This document shows positions 23,072-35,957 of a stretch of 64,000 nt of DNA, piece after piece. The stretch is from positions 15,370,001-15,434,000 of the forward strand of contig NC_079371.1 of assembly GCF_021018895.1 (NCBI RefSeq), written 5' to 3'. The notes beneath the pieces were generated by a model. The model saw only the letters and a list, made by a program, of their open reading frames with translations. It searched no databases and had not been told where the DNA came from. Each line of letters starts with the position of its first letter. Positions within the stretch are counted from its first letter, which is position 1. A program made the translations under genes and the position numbers. The DNA comes from Seriola aureovittata (Eukaryota; Chordata; Actinopteri; Carangiformes; Carangidae).

Positions 23072-25459
23072 CTCAGGAGAAGTATCACAATCTCCAAACG
23101 CATCAGCAAAGTCAGTAAGACTTATCTTCAGAGTCTGGTCAGCAGGAAGTGTGTTGTCATTGTAAGATGTCACAAACTTAAAGTCACTGGTTCTAGAACC
23201 TGTTGTCAGGTAGGCGTCATAATTGTAAGTGCTGCGTAAAGTTCCTGTGCCGTCAACATCTGCGTAATTAGGAGGCAGATAAGCGCTGGGGATGGCGACT
23301 GCTCCGTCAAACAACAGTCTGGGCTTTCTCCTGCGACAAAACCTCACACCCAGAATGATAATGATGAAAGTCAGAAAAAAGGTGGACACAGACACCAGAG
23401 CGATGATCAGGTAAGAGGTCAGTTTGGAATTCTTTTCATCATAAGAAATATCCTTCAGTTCTGGCACCTCAGCCAAGTTATCAGAAATAAGTAAATACAT
23501 GGAACAGGTGGCAGAGAGAGAGGGCTGTCCGTTATCTTTCACTGCCACAATAAGGTTCTGTTTCATGCTGTCAGATTCAGAAATGTCCCGCTCTGTCCTG
23601 ATCTCTCCGCTGTGGAGACCAATAGTGAAAAGTCCCGGATCAGTGGATTTCACTATATGATAGGAAAGCCAGGCGTTCTGTCCGGAGTCAGCATCCACCG
23701 CTATCACTTTGGACACCAAAGAGCCTCCGTGTGCAGCTTTGGGGACCAGCTCTGTCATGAAGGAGTTGCCCTCCGGGGCGGGGTACAGTATCAGAGGAGA
23801 GTTGTCGTTCACATCTGATATAAAGACACTGACGGTCACGTTGCTGCTGAGCGGAGGAGAACCGTTGTCTCTGGCCATCACGTGGACATTAAAGCTCCTG
23901 AACTGTTCATAATCAAACGACCTCACAGCGTGGATCACCCCCGTGTCTCCGTTAACAGACAGATAGGAGGACACCGGGGCACCGTTCACCTCACCAGCTA
24001 ACAGAGAATAAATCACTGTACCGTTTTGTCTCCAGTCTGGGTCTCGAGCAGTAACGGAACATAAAGTGGAGCCAGGTTTGTTATTTTCAGTCACATATGC
24101 GCTGTACGCCTGTTCCTCAAACACAGGTGGGTTGTCGTTGATGTCAGCTACAGATAACTCAACAGTTTTAGAGGAGGACAGAGGTGGAGAGCCCTCGTCA
24201 GTGGCAGTGATTGTAATGTTGTAATCAGACACTAGTTCACGGTCCAGTTGTCCTGTGGTCACCAGAGAATAATAGTTTTTAATAGAAGGAACCAACTTAA
24301 AAGGGACATTCTGCTGAATGGAGCAGCGGACCTGTCTGTTATTCTCTGAGTCTCTGTCCTGCACGTTAATGATGCCCACCTCTGTACCAGGTGACACGTT
24401 CTCAGGTATGGGGTTAGAGAGTGATTTTAGATATATCACTGGGGCATTATCATTCATATCAGTAACTTCGATTATTAGAGTTGTATATGACGCCGATCCC
24501 AGACCATCTTTGGCGCTGATCTGCATTTCATAAGACCATTCTTTTTCATAATCAATGGCTCCAGCCACTCTAACGTCTCCGGTTTTAGGGTTTAAAGAGA
24601 AAACTTGGTTTTCATCTGAAACATGATCAAATCCGTAAGTAACTTCACCGTTCACTCCCTCATCTGCATCAGTTGCACTTACTGTGATCACCAATGTATC
24701 TAGAGGAGAATTTTCAGGCAGACTGGCTTTATAGACGGTTTGGCTAAACACTGGTACATTATCATTAGCATCCAGGACAGTGACGTGTATGACCACAGTG
24801 CCTGATCTCTGAGGAGAGCCACCATCAAAAGCGCTAAGCAACAGCATAATCTCGTTTTTGTCCTCTCTGTCTAATTCTTTGTCTAAGACTAGTTCCCCAT
24901 ATTTTCTTCCACTGCCTTTTGACTTAACGTTTAGTTTGAAATGTTCGTTCTCTTGAAGTGAGTAGCCCTGAACAGCATTTTCTCCGATATCTCCATCGTG
25001 TGCCTCATCTAGCAGAAAGCGCGAGCCCTTGACGGCCGATTCCCGAATTTCAAAATTTAGTGAATCCTCCTTGAACTGTGGTGAATTATCATTAATATCC
25101 TTAACACGGATACTAATACGGTGTAGTTCCAATGGATTTTCCAGAACGAGTTCCTGTTTTAGAACACACGATGCCTTTTTCGCACAAAGCGCTTCTCTAT
25201 CAATCCTTTCTTGAACAGTCAAGTCCCCAGTATTCAGATTTACACCGCAGTACTTAACACTGCTGTCCTCTGTATCAATTCGAGCTTTGCGAGCGGACAG
25301 TCTGCCCAGATCAAGTCCCAGATCCTTTGCAATATTTCCGATTACAGATCCACGGTTCATTTCTTCCGGAACAGAGTAACTCACGTCTCCGTAGACGGGG
25401 AGGAGTGCAAGAAAAATGAAAGCAAGGCCGTAGTGAATCTCAAATCTGCTGTATTCCAT
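23072..25459 (-). CDS. V10: clustered protocadherin variable exon, gamma-type (EYS family)
   Basis: The exon encodes 796 residues and is the sister of V13 in EC1-EC3. Start [10 protein letters not shown] at 25457-25459, signal peptide 1-24; an in-frame ATG 32 codons upstream is less likely because it would bury the signal peptide. EC1 CX5C is CAKKASC. EC2 reads [19 protein letters not shown], differing from V13 (LKIEIQESA). Variants in the homogenised part are FNVHVMA, DNSPLIL (shared with V7), RTERDIS, and the tail [27 protein letters not shown], in which the usual TLKKSP reads TLKISL. The flank below is gamma-type, unlike V13's alpha-type flank. Confidence 0.95.
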
Positions 25460-25680
25460 TGTTACTCCGAGAAAGACCACGTATATATTAAAATTATCAA
25501 CAAACAGGTTAAAACATGTCAACGATGCATCCGTGAATTCTTCTAATAAACACAAAACGTCACAATGCAGTCATACACGAAGCGTGTTATGTGAACTGCG
25601 GCACAATAGCAGAATCAAGTTTTAAATTCGTTGACACTGAAGGGTGGAGAATGGCCGTGACTTCTTGTTCACTAGTACAC

Positions 25681-25694
25681 ACTGACACCATGAG
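25681..25694 (-). promoter_or_regulatory. CSE promoter motif of V10 (CAGT core)
   Basis: The coding strand reads CTCATGGTGTCAGT, 222 bp before the V10 ATG. Confidence 0.75.
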
Positions 25695-27291
25695 TATTTC
25701 TGAGGTATAACAGGGTGATGTATGTTTTTTCATTTGCATATTTAAAATATGGACTTCTACAGTGACAGTTATTTGCCAAAAAAAACAAGAACAACATAAA
25801 CAACATTGCTTTGCTAAAAGGCCCATTTTAAATGGAAAAAAAGCAAAACAATCATGAAATTGCTGTGACTGTGCATCGGAAAGAGCCTGTACTTCCAAAC
25901 AACAATTTGACAAAGCACAGAAACTATAAGATGCCTGAAGACAAAGCTGGAATCATTGTCCGTTCAGATATCTTTGTCCTTGAATTTAGTCTTACATTAT
26001 ATCTTAAGACTCAATGATAAATGATATCCAGAAATCATTTGTCCTTCCTTGATGAAAGGTTGGTCATATATTTTTCCTCTTTGTGCACGTTCTTCTAATT
26101 CCCATTATACTGGTGTAATATGGGATGAAGTACAACAGAGGAAAATTTCAATTGTCTTCAGATTTACAATTGTTTGCCCATATCCTCTTGGAAAACACTT
26201 CACACTTGGTAGTTGTGCAGTTGTTGTGCATGTGTAAATATATTACTGTATTTCAAACAATGAGGCTGAACCTGCATGACCATCTATTTACTGTTGTAGA
26301 TTATAAACTGAACTCTTGTGTGCTTTCAAATATACCATAGACTGTTTTAAACGTTAAGTTAATGCACTTTAAGACACATCTATATTCCTGCAAAGCTCAT
26401 GACTAGATGGAAGAGAGATCAGATATACATTTCTATGTATGCTTGAATCTCTTGTGATGAGCAATAAAAACCTTATTAAATACTTAAACATAAGTTATGT
26501 ATGGCACAAAATTTTTCAGATGCATTTTAAAACATGGTGAAAGCTGTTGCCCTATAACACATTATGTTACTCTGAAGTTTGGCAAATATGACAGGTATAA
26601 GCAGTTGTTGTAAAGATCAGGAGTGCAGAGGTCAAATTTAATTTGTTTATTTTACAACAGTTGAAATTTATCAGATAGAACAATGCTACCACTGACCCAG
26701 GATAAAAATACTGTTTTGGCAAGTTTCTATGTCAAAATCTGACTGAATTGTCTTGCTTTTATTGATCATTAATCTATACTGTGATATGTTTATAAAAGTA
26801 CAATTTATTTATTTATTTATTTTAAACATTTTATTTGTCTTTTTTCAAAGATATCATATAAAAGTACTATTTACATCTGGAAAAAAATGAATATCAATAA
26901 AATAAACGAGCAGAACATGTAAATTTGAGGGGGACACATTTTTCATGAAAGCATATCACAACGTTTACATTTAGAGGGACAGCTTGGGAAAAGGAGGCTT
27001 CACTAACAAAACAGGAATACTCAAAGGCTCCATTTTCATTAATTTCATACTGCTCTAATAATGCGTCTACTAAAATTCTAATGACCATGGATCCAGGAGA
27101 AGATCTTAAAATGACAACATCTTAGATTTCGAACAAACTCATATGAAAACCTGACTACCAGAAAATCCTTTTGCAGTAAAAGCAGTATCATAGATAAGAT
27201 TTTTTTTTAAATCTGCAGAGGGGAGAAACGAAAACACCATCAAACACAAGGGCAATTTATCTCTAAAACTGCATAAGAATATGGAAAGCAA

Positions 27292-27312
27292 TTCAGCATC
27301 TAGGACAAAGAA
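27292..27312 (+). promoter_or_regulatory. Decayed RE1/NRSE in V9/V10 spacer
   Basis: It reads TTCAGCATC then GGACAA; about 14 of 21 positions match. It is at the position of the intact sister site at 14446. Probably non-functional. Confidence 0.35.
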
Positions 27313-27679
27313 AATAAGCAAGAAGAGTTTCCCTCACTAGAGCAAGAACATAGCATCTATGTCATCAAAGAAAAATGATTGGATTTGATGCAGACTTCAA
27401 TGAAAGGACTTAAAAATTTGAAGTTTGATCCGTCAAAAAAAAATGTAAAGATGTGGACGTTTGATTCATTGTTGCTTTTAACGTAAGATTAACTCGAAGA
27501 CGAAATTAGAAGTCTTTACGAAAATCATGACTTCAAAACGACCTCGAGAGCCATTAAAAGTGCTGCAAATCACCACCACAAACAAGAACGGTACCACCAC
27601 AACAAGGGAAAGCAAAATACCAAAATATCTTTTTCAGAATAAGTGATATTGAGTTTACTGATATGTAAAGATTCCCTAC

Positions 27680-30070
27680 CTCGGGAGAAACATCACAACC
27701 TCCAAATGCATCAGCAAATTCAGTAGGACTTTTCTTCAGAGTCTGGTCAGCAGGAAGTGTGTTGTCATTGTAAGATGTCACAAACTTAAAGTCACTGGTT
27801 CTAGAACCTGTTGTCAGGTACGCGTCATAATTGTAAGTGCTGCGTAAAGTTCCTGTGCCGTCAACATCTGCGTAATTAGGAGGCAGATAAGCGCTGGGGA
27901 TGGCGACTGCTCCGTCAAACAACAGTCTGGGCTTTCTCCTGCGACAAAATCTCACACCCAGGATGATGATGATGAAAGTCAGGAAAAAGGTGGACACAGA
28001 CACTAGTGCGATGATTAGGTAAGAGGTCAGTTTGGAATTCTTCTCATCATAAGAAATATCCTTCAGTTCTGGCACCTCAGCCAAGTTATCAGAAATAAGT
28101 AAGTACATGGAACAGGTGGCAGAGAGAGAGGGCTGTCCGTTATCTTTCACTGCCACAATAAGGTTCTGTTTCATGCTGTCAGATTCAGAAATGTCCCGCT
28201 GTGTCCTGATCTCTCCGCTGTGGAGACCAATAGTGAAAAGTCCCGGATCAGTGGATTTCACTATATGATAGGACAGCCAGGCGTTCTGTCCGGAGTCTGC
28301 GTCCACCGCTATCACTTTGGACACCAGAGCGCCTCCGTGTGCAGCTTTGGGGACCAGCTCGGTCATGAAGGAGTTGCCCTCCGGGGCGGGGTACAGTAAC
28401 TGAGGAGAGTTGTCGTTCACATCTGATATGAAGACACTGACGGTCACGTTGCTGCTGAGCGGAGGAGAACCGTTGTCTCTGGCCATCACGTGGACTTTAA
28501 AACTCCTGAACTGTTCATAATCAAACGACCTCACAGCGTGGATCACCCCCGTGTCTCCGTTAACAGACAGATAGGAGGACACCGGGGCACCGTTCACCTC
28601 ACCAGCTAACAGAGAATAAATCACTGTACCGTTTTGTCTCCAGTCGGGGTCTCGAGCAGTAACGGAACATAAAGTGGAGCCAGGTTTGTTATTTTCAGTC
28701 ACATATGCGCTGTACAACTGTTCCTCAAACACAGGTGGGTTGTCGTTGATGTCAGCTACAGATAACTCAACAGTTTTAGAGGAGGACAGAGGTGGAGAGC
28801 CCTCGTCAGTGGCAGTGATTGTAATGTTGTAATCAGACACTAGTTCACGGTCCAGTTGTCCTGTGGTCACCAGAGAATAATAGTTTTTAATAGAAGGAAC
28901 CAACTTAAAAGGGACATTCTGCTGAATGGAGCAGCGGACCTGTCTGTTATTCTCTGAGTCTCTGTCCTGCACGTTAATGATGCCCACCTCTGTACCAGGT
29001 GACACGTTCTCAGCTATGGGGTTAGACAGTGATTTCAGATATATCACTGGAGCATTATCATTTATATCAGTAATTTCAATCATTAACGTAGCATATGAAA
29101 CTAAACCCAGACCATCTTTGGCGCTGATCTGCATATCATAGGATGACACTTTCTCATAATCAATAGCTCCAGTTACTCTCACCTCTCCCGATTTGGGGTG
29201 TAAAGAAAACACGTTATCATTTTCATCTGAAACATGATCAAATCCGTAAGTTACTTCACCGTTCACTCCCTCGTCTGCATCAGTTGCACTCACTGTGATC
29301 ACCAATGTATCTAGAGGAGAGTTTTCAGGCAGACTGGCTTTATAGACGATTTGGCTAAACACTGGTACATTATCATTAGCATCCAGGACAGTGACATGTA
29401 TGGCTACAGTACCTGATCTCTGAGGAGAGCCACCATCAAATGCAGTTAGCAAGAGCATGCTCTCTTTTTTGTCTTCTCTGTCTAACTCTTTCTCTAAGAT
29501 TAATTCACAATATTTTCTTCCACCTGCTTTTCTGTTTACATCCAATTTGAAGTGATCATTCTGCTGAAGTGAGTAGCCCTGAACAGCATTTTCTCCGATG
29601 TCTGCATCATGCGCCTCTCCAAGAAGGAACCGCGAGCCCTTGCCTGCCATTTCATGTATTTCAATCTTAAAATAATCTTCTTTAAACTGTGGTGAATTAT
29701 CATTAATATCCTGAACACGGATACTAATACGGTGCAGTTCTAATGGATTTTCCAGAACGAGTTCCTGTTTTAGAACACACGATGCCTTTCTGGCACAAAG
29801 CCCTTCTCTGTCAATCCTTTCTTGAACAATCAAGTCTCCGGTGTTGAGATTGACACCACAGTACTGAACGTTGTTGTCCTCTGTATCGACACGGGCCTTG
29901 CGAGCGGACAGTCTGCCCAAATCTAGTCCCAGATCTTTAGCGATATTTCCAATCACAGATCCACGTTTCATCTCCTCCAGAACAGAGTAGCTCACTTCTC
30001 CACAGACGAGGTGGAAGGCAAGAAAAATAAAAGCAAGGCCGCAGCGCAGCGCGAGTCCGTTATGTCCCAT
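27680..30070 (-). CDS. V9: clustered protocadherin variable exon, gamma-type (GHN family)
   Basis: The exon encodes 797 residues. Start [10 protein letters not shown] at 30068-30070, chosen over an in-frame ATG 19 codons upstream; signal peptide 1-24 ending FHLVCG before EVSYSV. EC1 CX5C is CARKASC. EC2 has the private segment [17 protein letters not shown] and the GHN cysteine ([15 protein letters not shown]). EC3 matches V8 and V14. In the homogenised half it has [15 protein letters not shown] and GGALV, a combination not seen elsewhere here. The tail ends [21 protein letters not shown], phase 0. The frame stays open 42 codons past the donor, but that part lies in the presumed intron. The flank is beta-type as after V12, although V9 is a GHN exon. 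Confidence 0.95.
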
Positions 30071-30278
30071 TTTAACTGATAGAAAGAGCACCACTGCTAC
30101 AAAGAAGTCTGTGTAACAATATATCAAAGAAGTGATTTCCTCAAAAATTCACGATCCTCAAAGTGCGGTCATGTTAACGAAGCGTTCTTGTGAACTGCAG
30201 CACAACAGCAGAATCAGGCTCTGAATTCATTGACACTAAGGGTGGAGAATGACTGTGCCTTCTCGTTTTTTGGTACAC

Positions 30279-30292
30279 ACTGACACCATGAG
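30279..30292 (-). promoter_or_regulatory. CSE promoter motif of V9 (CAGT core)
   Basis: The coding strand reads CTCATGGTGTCAGT, 209 bp before the V9 ATG. Confidence 0.75.
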
Positions 30293-31389
30293 CATTTGTT
30301 TAGGTATGGCAAGGCTATGTATTATTTTTTAAATGTTTCACTATACACAAGTTCAAAATACCCTGTTAATCAAAACAAGAACACAGTAATATTATTTACT
30401 CACAAATTTATATTTACCTAAAGCTGTGTCCCACTTGTGAAGTAACAGAGAACTAAAAAAGTAGACATCAACATGAAACTATTCAAACTGTGTCTCGGAT
30501 ACAACACTGTGTTTTAATGTAATTGTTATGTCCAAATGAAGGCAGCACGAGAAATAAGAGGGGAAGCCTTTCATTTGAGATTTAGGTTTCCTCTGATATC
30601 AAATCTATATGCAGCTTTAAAAGCGTCCTGTAAACATCCTAATAAATCCAGCAAATTCATGGAGCATACAACAAACTCTTGTCTTTGTAATTGTGCATAT
30701 TTGAATCATAAATGGAAAAAATGAATTAAGCATTTTTATGGTCGGACTTAGACAAGCATTTGACTGTTACAGGCTGCAAACTGAAGTGTTGTGTGCTTAA
30801 TATCATATCAGCATCAGTGTTGTACTCTGTGTTAATGCATCAAAATTACAAAGTTCAATTTGGAATAATGACTGTCAGGCAATAGTTTTGACAACTTGGA
30901 GGAGACAAAAACATCAGACATATATGTCCTTCCCGAAGTCGAAAACAAAGTATTTAGATGAATGCTTCAATCTACCTTGATGAGTATCAAAATATTATTT
31001 TAATTGTTGTTGTAGTAAACATCATTGAAAAATGACTGTTAACAAAAAGCTTGGAAAATGTCAATAAGGTTCGATGCTGACATAAGCTTTAACAAAGCCA
31101 AAAGAAACAGTTCTGTTATTTAATTTCTTTTGCTGAGACACGCACCACGAAAACGTGAGAACCTCACTTAAACAGATGATTTATCAGGCTTTCTACCTCC
31201 TTTTGTCGTGCGTGCGCATATTTTTACGTGTATATCACCGACATCAGAAGTTCAAGTCAAGAAAGCCAATACCAGAAGCAATATCAAAGGATAGTCACTG
31301 AAATAACGGTCAGAAAAGAGAAGAATGACGGTGGAATCAGATGACTGACGTACATTATCCCTAAAAATGCATCAAATTATCCACCAGAA

Positions 31390-31410
31390 TTCAGTACAAA
31401 GGGGAGAGTG
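31390..31410 (+). promoter_or_regulatory. Decayed RE1/NRSE in V8/V9 spacer
   Basis: It reads TTCAGTACA then GGGGAG; about 13 of 21 positions match. It is recognised only through its place, 128 bp past the V8 donor, and its sister copies. Confidence 0.3.
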
Positions 31411-31537
31411 GATGAATCGTACTTGAAAAGGTTTTTCATTGGCAAGGACATATAGAGCAATCAGGAGAGCAGAGATCTGCAAGTATGGCGTCTTGGGTAA
31501 GTGAAAAAACGTATATTGATATAAAATGTCTCCCTAC

Positions 31538-33928
31538 CTCTGGGGAAGCATGGCAATCCGCAAATGCATCAGCAAAGTCTGATGGACTTTTCTTCAGAGT
31601 CTGGTCAGCAGGAAGTGTGTTGTCATTGTAAGATGTCACAAACTTAAAGTCACTGGTTCTAGAACCTGTTGTCAGGTACGCGTCATAATTGTAAGTGCTG
31701 CGTAAAGTTCCTGTGCCGTCAACATCTGCGTAATTAGGAGGCAGATAAGCGCTGGGGATGGCGACTGCTCCGTCAAACAACAGTCTGGGCTTTCTCCTGC
31801 GACAGAACCTCACACCCAAAATGATGATGATGAAAGTCAGAAAAAAGGTGGATACAGACACCAGAGAGACGATCAGGTAAGAGGTCAGTTTGGAATTCTT
31901 CTCATCATAAGAAATATCCTTCAGTTCTGGCACCTCAGCCAAGTTATCAGAAATAAGTAAATACATGGAACAGGTGGCAGAGAGAGAGGGCTGTCCGTTA
32001 TCTTTCACTGCCACAATAAGGTTCTGTTTCATGCTGTCAGATTCAGAAATGTCCCGCTGTGTCCTGATCTCTCCGCTGTGGAGACCAATAGTGAAAAGTC
32101 CCGGATCAGTGGATTTCACTATATGATAGGACAGCCAGGCGTTCTGTCCGGAGTCCGCGTCCACCGCTATCACTTTGGACACCAGGGAGCCTCCGTGTGC
32201 AGCTTTGGGGACCAGCTCGGTCATGAAGGAGTTGCCCTCCGGGGCGGGGTACAGTATCTGAGGAGAGTTGTCGTTCACATCTGATATGAAGACACTGATG
32301 GTCACGTTGCTGCTGAGCGGAGGAGAACCGTTGTCTCTGGCCATCACGTAGACTTTAAAACTCCTGAACTGTTCATAATCAAACGACCTCACAGCGTGAA
32401 TCACCCCCGTGTCTCCGTTCACAGACAGATAGGAGGACACCGGGGCACCGTTCACCTCACCAGCTAACAGAGAATAAATCACTGTACCGTTTTGTCTCCA
32501 GTCGGGGTCTCGAGCAGTAACGGAACATAAAGTGGAGCCAGGTTTGTTATTTTCAGTCACATATGCGCTGTACGACTGTTCCTCAAACACAGGTGGGTTG
32601 TCGTTGATGTCAGCTACAGATAACTCAACAGTTTTAGAGGAGGACAGAGGTGGAGAGCCCTCGTCAGTGGCAGTGATTGTAATGTTGTAATCAGACACTA
32701 GTTCACGGTCCAGTTGTCCTGTGGTCACCAGAGAATAATAGTTTTTAATAGAAGGAACCAACTTAAAAGGGACATTCTGCTGAATGGAGCAGCGGACCTG
32801 TCTGTTATTCTCTGAGTCTCTGTCCTGCACGTTAATGATGCCCACCTCTGTACCAGGTGAAACGTTCTCAGGTATGGGGTTAGACAGTGATTTCAGATAT
32901 ATCACTGGAGCATTATCATTTATATCAGTAATTTCAATCATTAACGTAGCATATGAAACTAAACCCAGACCATCTTTGGCGCTGATCTGCATATCATAGG
33001 ATGACACTTTCTCATAATCAATAGCTCCAGCTACTCTCACCTCTCCCGATTTCGGGTTTAAAGAAAACACGTTATCATTTTCATCTGAAACATGATCAAA
33101 TCCGTAACTAAATTCACCGTTCACTCCCTCGTCTGCATCAGTTGCACTCACTGTGATCACCAATGTATCTAGAGGAGAGTTTTCAGGCAGACTGGCTTTA
33201 TAGACAGTTTGGCTAAACACTGGTACATTATCATTAGCATCCAAGACAGTGACGTGTATGGCTACAGTACCTGATCTCTGAGGAGAGCCACCATCAAATG
33301 CAGTTAGCAAGAGCATGATATCTCTTTTGTCTTCTCTGTCTAATTCTTTTTCTAATACTAGTTCACAATATTTTCTTCTCCCAGCCTTTGTGTTTACATC
33401 TAATTTGAAGTGATCATTCTGCTGAAGTGAGTAGCCCTGAACAGCATTTTCTCCGATGTCTGCATCGTGTGCTTCTCCAAGAAGAAACCGCTCCCCCTTG
33501 TCTGCCGATTCCTGAATTTCAATTCTAAGCGAATCCTCCTTGAACTGTGGTGAATTATCATTAATATCCTGAACACGGATACTAATACGGTGCAGCTCTA
33601 ATGGATTTTCCAGAACGAGTTCCTGTTTTAGAACACACGATGCCTTTCTGGCACAAAGCCCTTCTCTGTCAATCCTTTCTTGAACAATCAAGTCTCCGGT
33701 GTTGAGATTGACACCACAGTACTGAACGTTGTTGTCCTCTGTATCGACACGGGCCTTGCGAGCGGACAGTCTGCCCAAATCTAGTCCCAGATCTTTAGCG
33801 ATATTTCCAATCACAGATCCACGTTTCATCTCCTCCAGAACAGAGTAGCTCACATCTCCATTGACGAGCTGGAAGGCAAGAAAAATAAAAGCAAGGCCGC
33901 AGCGCAGCGCGAGTCCGTTATGTCCCAT
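31538..33928 (-). CDS. V8: clustered protocadherin variable exon, gamma-type (GHN family)
   Basis: The exon encodes 797 residues. Start [10 protein letters not shown], signal peptide 1-24 ending FQLVNG before DVSYSV. EC1 CX5C is CARKASC. EC2 reads [19 protein letters not shown] with the extra Cys (RKYCELVL). EC3 has GEFSYGF where other exons read GEVTYGF or GDVTYDF. The homogenised half carries [21 protein letters not shown] and LIVSLVS in the membrane helix. It ends [14 protein letters not shown]; the H replaces the usual D. EC1-EC3 are close to V9 except for EC2. The alpha-type flank that follows is nearly the same as after V15, even though V15 has a VRQ 5' half. Confidence 0.95.
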
Positions 33929-34136
33929 TTTAACTTATAGAAAGAGCACCACTGCTACAAAGTAGTCTGTGTAACAATATATCAAACCAGTGATTTCCTA
34001 AAATATTCACGATCCTCAAAGTGCGGTCATGTTAACGAAGCGTTCTTGAAATCTACAGCACAACAACCGAATCAGGCTCTGAATTCATTGACACTGAGGG
34101 TGGAGAATGACCGCGCCTTCTCATTTTTTGGTACAC

Positions 34137-34150
34137 ACTGACACCATGAG
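34137..34150 (-). promoter_or_regulatory. CSE promoter motif of V8 (CAGT core)
   Basis: The coding strand reads CTCATGGTGTCAGT, 209 bp before the V8 ATG. Confidence 0.75.
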
Positions 34151-35817
34151 CATTTGTTTAGGTATAACAAGGCTATGTATTATTTTTGAAGTGATTCACT
34201 ATACATCAGTTCAGAGAACCACGTTCGTCAAAAGAAGGACAACCATAAGCCAAACAATAATGACATGCCATTAACCTTTCCATTTTAGTATTACCTAACG
34301 TTTTGTGAAATCAGAAACAATGAAAAATATACATCAACATGAAACTATTCAAACTGTGTCTCGGTTACAACCCTGTGTTTTTAAAAATTTGTTATGTCAA
34401 AATGCAGCCAGCACAACAAATAAGAAGGGAACACTTTTCTTTTAGATTCATGGAAATGTTTCCTTTCATCTCAAAAGTTTATGCCGCTTGAAAAGCTAAA
34501 CTTTCCTATAAAAATCTAAATAAATCTGTATTTATACAGTCTTTAACAAACACGGGTTAACCTTGTAATTGTGCATATTTAATTCATAAGTGGAAAAAGT
34601 AATATGAGCATTTTAGGGATTAGACTGTTAAAGGCTGCAAACTGAAGTGTTGTGTTGTTAAGATTACATCAACAGCAATTGTTTAATCTGTGTTGATGCA
34701 TCACAGTGTCACACATCTATTTGGAATAATGACCGTTATGCAGGATTTGACAATTTGGAGAGGACAAAAACATCAGAAGTACAGGCTGTATCTCCAAAGG
34801 TCCAAAACAATGTCTTTACAAAAATACTTCTATCTAATTTAATGATCATCAAATATTATTTGAATCATTTTTGCAATAAACATCTTTGGCAGAGAATTGT
34901 TCTAGAAAATGCTGTGACCATAACAATATCTTCACTGATTTAAATCTGAAGTTTGGCATGTAAAAAAGCTGACCAACAGCTGTAACAATACCGAAGAAAA
35001 CAATCCTGTCATTTCATCAATTTTACTGACAAAATAACATGCTGCAAATGAAATACTGTCTGAGTTTGACTTGTTTCTGCAAGGCGCTCCTTCAAAACCT
35101 TGACTGCAATTTCTTGCATTTGAAGTGGACAGATAATTTTATCAGATTCTCTGCCTTTTTCGTGCGTGAAAAATATTTACTCGGGAATAACTGTCACCAA
35201 AAGGTCAGGGTCGTGAACTACATACGTTAAAATACTGTCCAAAGACGCAATGTCTATGTAAAGCATTTTTTTTAGGAATAAATTCTTAAAGGCTACTGCA
35301 TACCGAATCAATTAGGCCTATTTGAATGTTGTATTCAGGATTGTATACAACAACAGTAAATTATATCTACCAATGATTCAAATACATGAACACAAAATTG
35401 CTCCAAAGCTTTGAAAAGTATACCCCATGTTGCCTGAAAAAGCGCATACCGTACTGATTTAAGGGGTTTTTTCAGTACAACAAACAAGACCCAAAACCAC
35501 TGAGGATTAAGAAAGCCTCACTAAAGGAGGATGGAAAAGATGCGTACTTTTCTTGCAAGCTGTGCTCAAATATCGTGTCCCATGAATTGATAAACGGTGA
35601 TAGGTTTTTTGTTAGTATCATTCTAGAAATAATTCATAGTTACATGATATTAAGCAACTTCAAACTAGAATCGGGACACTACAATGTGGGAAATCAAACG
35701 AATTTAGAAAACACAACATCAGAGGGAATTCACTTAAATAAAAACCAGGAAAATATAGTGGAATAAAAAGACTGAGGTATATTATCCCTAAAAAATGTAT
35801 CATAGGGTGAACGAGAG

Positions 35818-35838
35818 TTCAGCACCAAAGTCAGACTT
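35818..35838 (+). promoter_or_regulatory. Degenerate RE1/NRSE in V7/V8 spacer
   Basis: The left half TTCAGCACC is intact and the right half is AGTCAG; about 14 of 21 positions match. It is 120 bp past the V7 donor. Confidence 0.4.
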
Positions 35839-35957
35839 AATGACACGTACGGAAAATTCGTTTTTTGGGGGGAAGGACATAAAGAGCAATCACGAAAATT
35901 GAACATTGCAGAACGCCATAAAACAGAGACATATTTTTAATAAAAATGTGTCCCTAC

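Larger units (their letters stand above)
25460..27679. other. Spacer V9/V10 (EYS-type promoter, beta-type 3' flank)
   Basis: No gene is seen. It is homologous along its length to spacer V12/V13. It contains the V10 CSE (25681), an ATTT-rich patch near 26806-26823 and a decayed RE1 (27292). Confidence 0.8.
30071..31537. other. Spacer V8/V9 (GHN-type promoter, alpha-type 3' flank)
   Basis: No gene is seen. It is the sister of spacers V15/V16 and V13/V14, with small deletions. It contains the V9 CSE (30279) and a badly decayed RE1 (31390). Confidence 0.8.
33929..35957. other. Spacer V7/V8 (GHN-type promoter, diverged alpha-type 3' flank)
   Basis: No gene is seen. The V8-side promoter aligns with other GHN promoters. 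The V7 side aligns more loosely with alpha flanks (TATTATCCCTAAAAAATG then an RE1-like motif). The middle is about 500 bp longer than in sister spacers and AT-rich, with no recognisable element. Confidence 0.75.
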
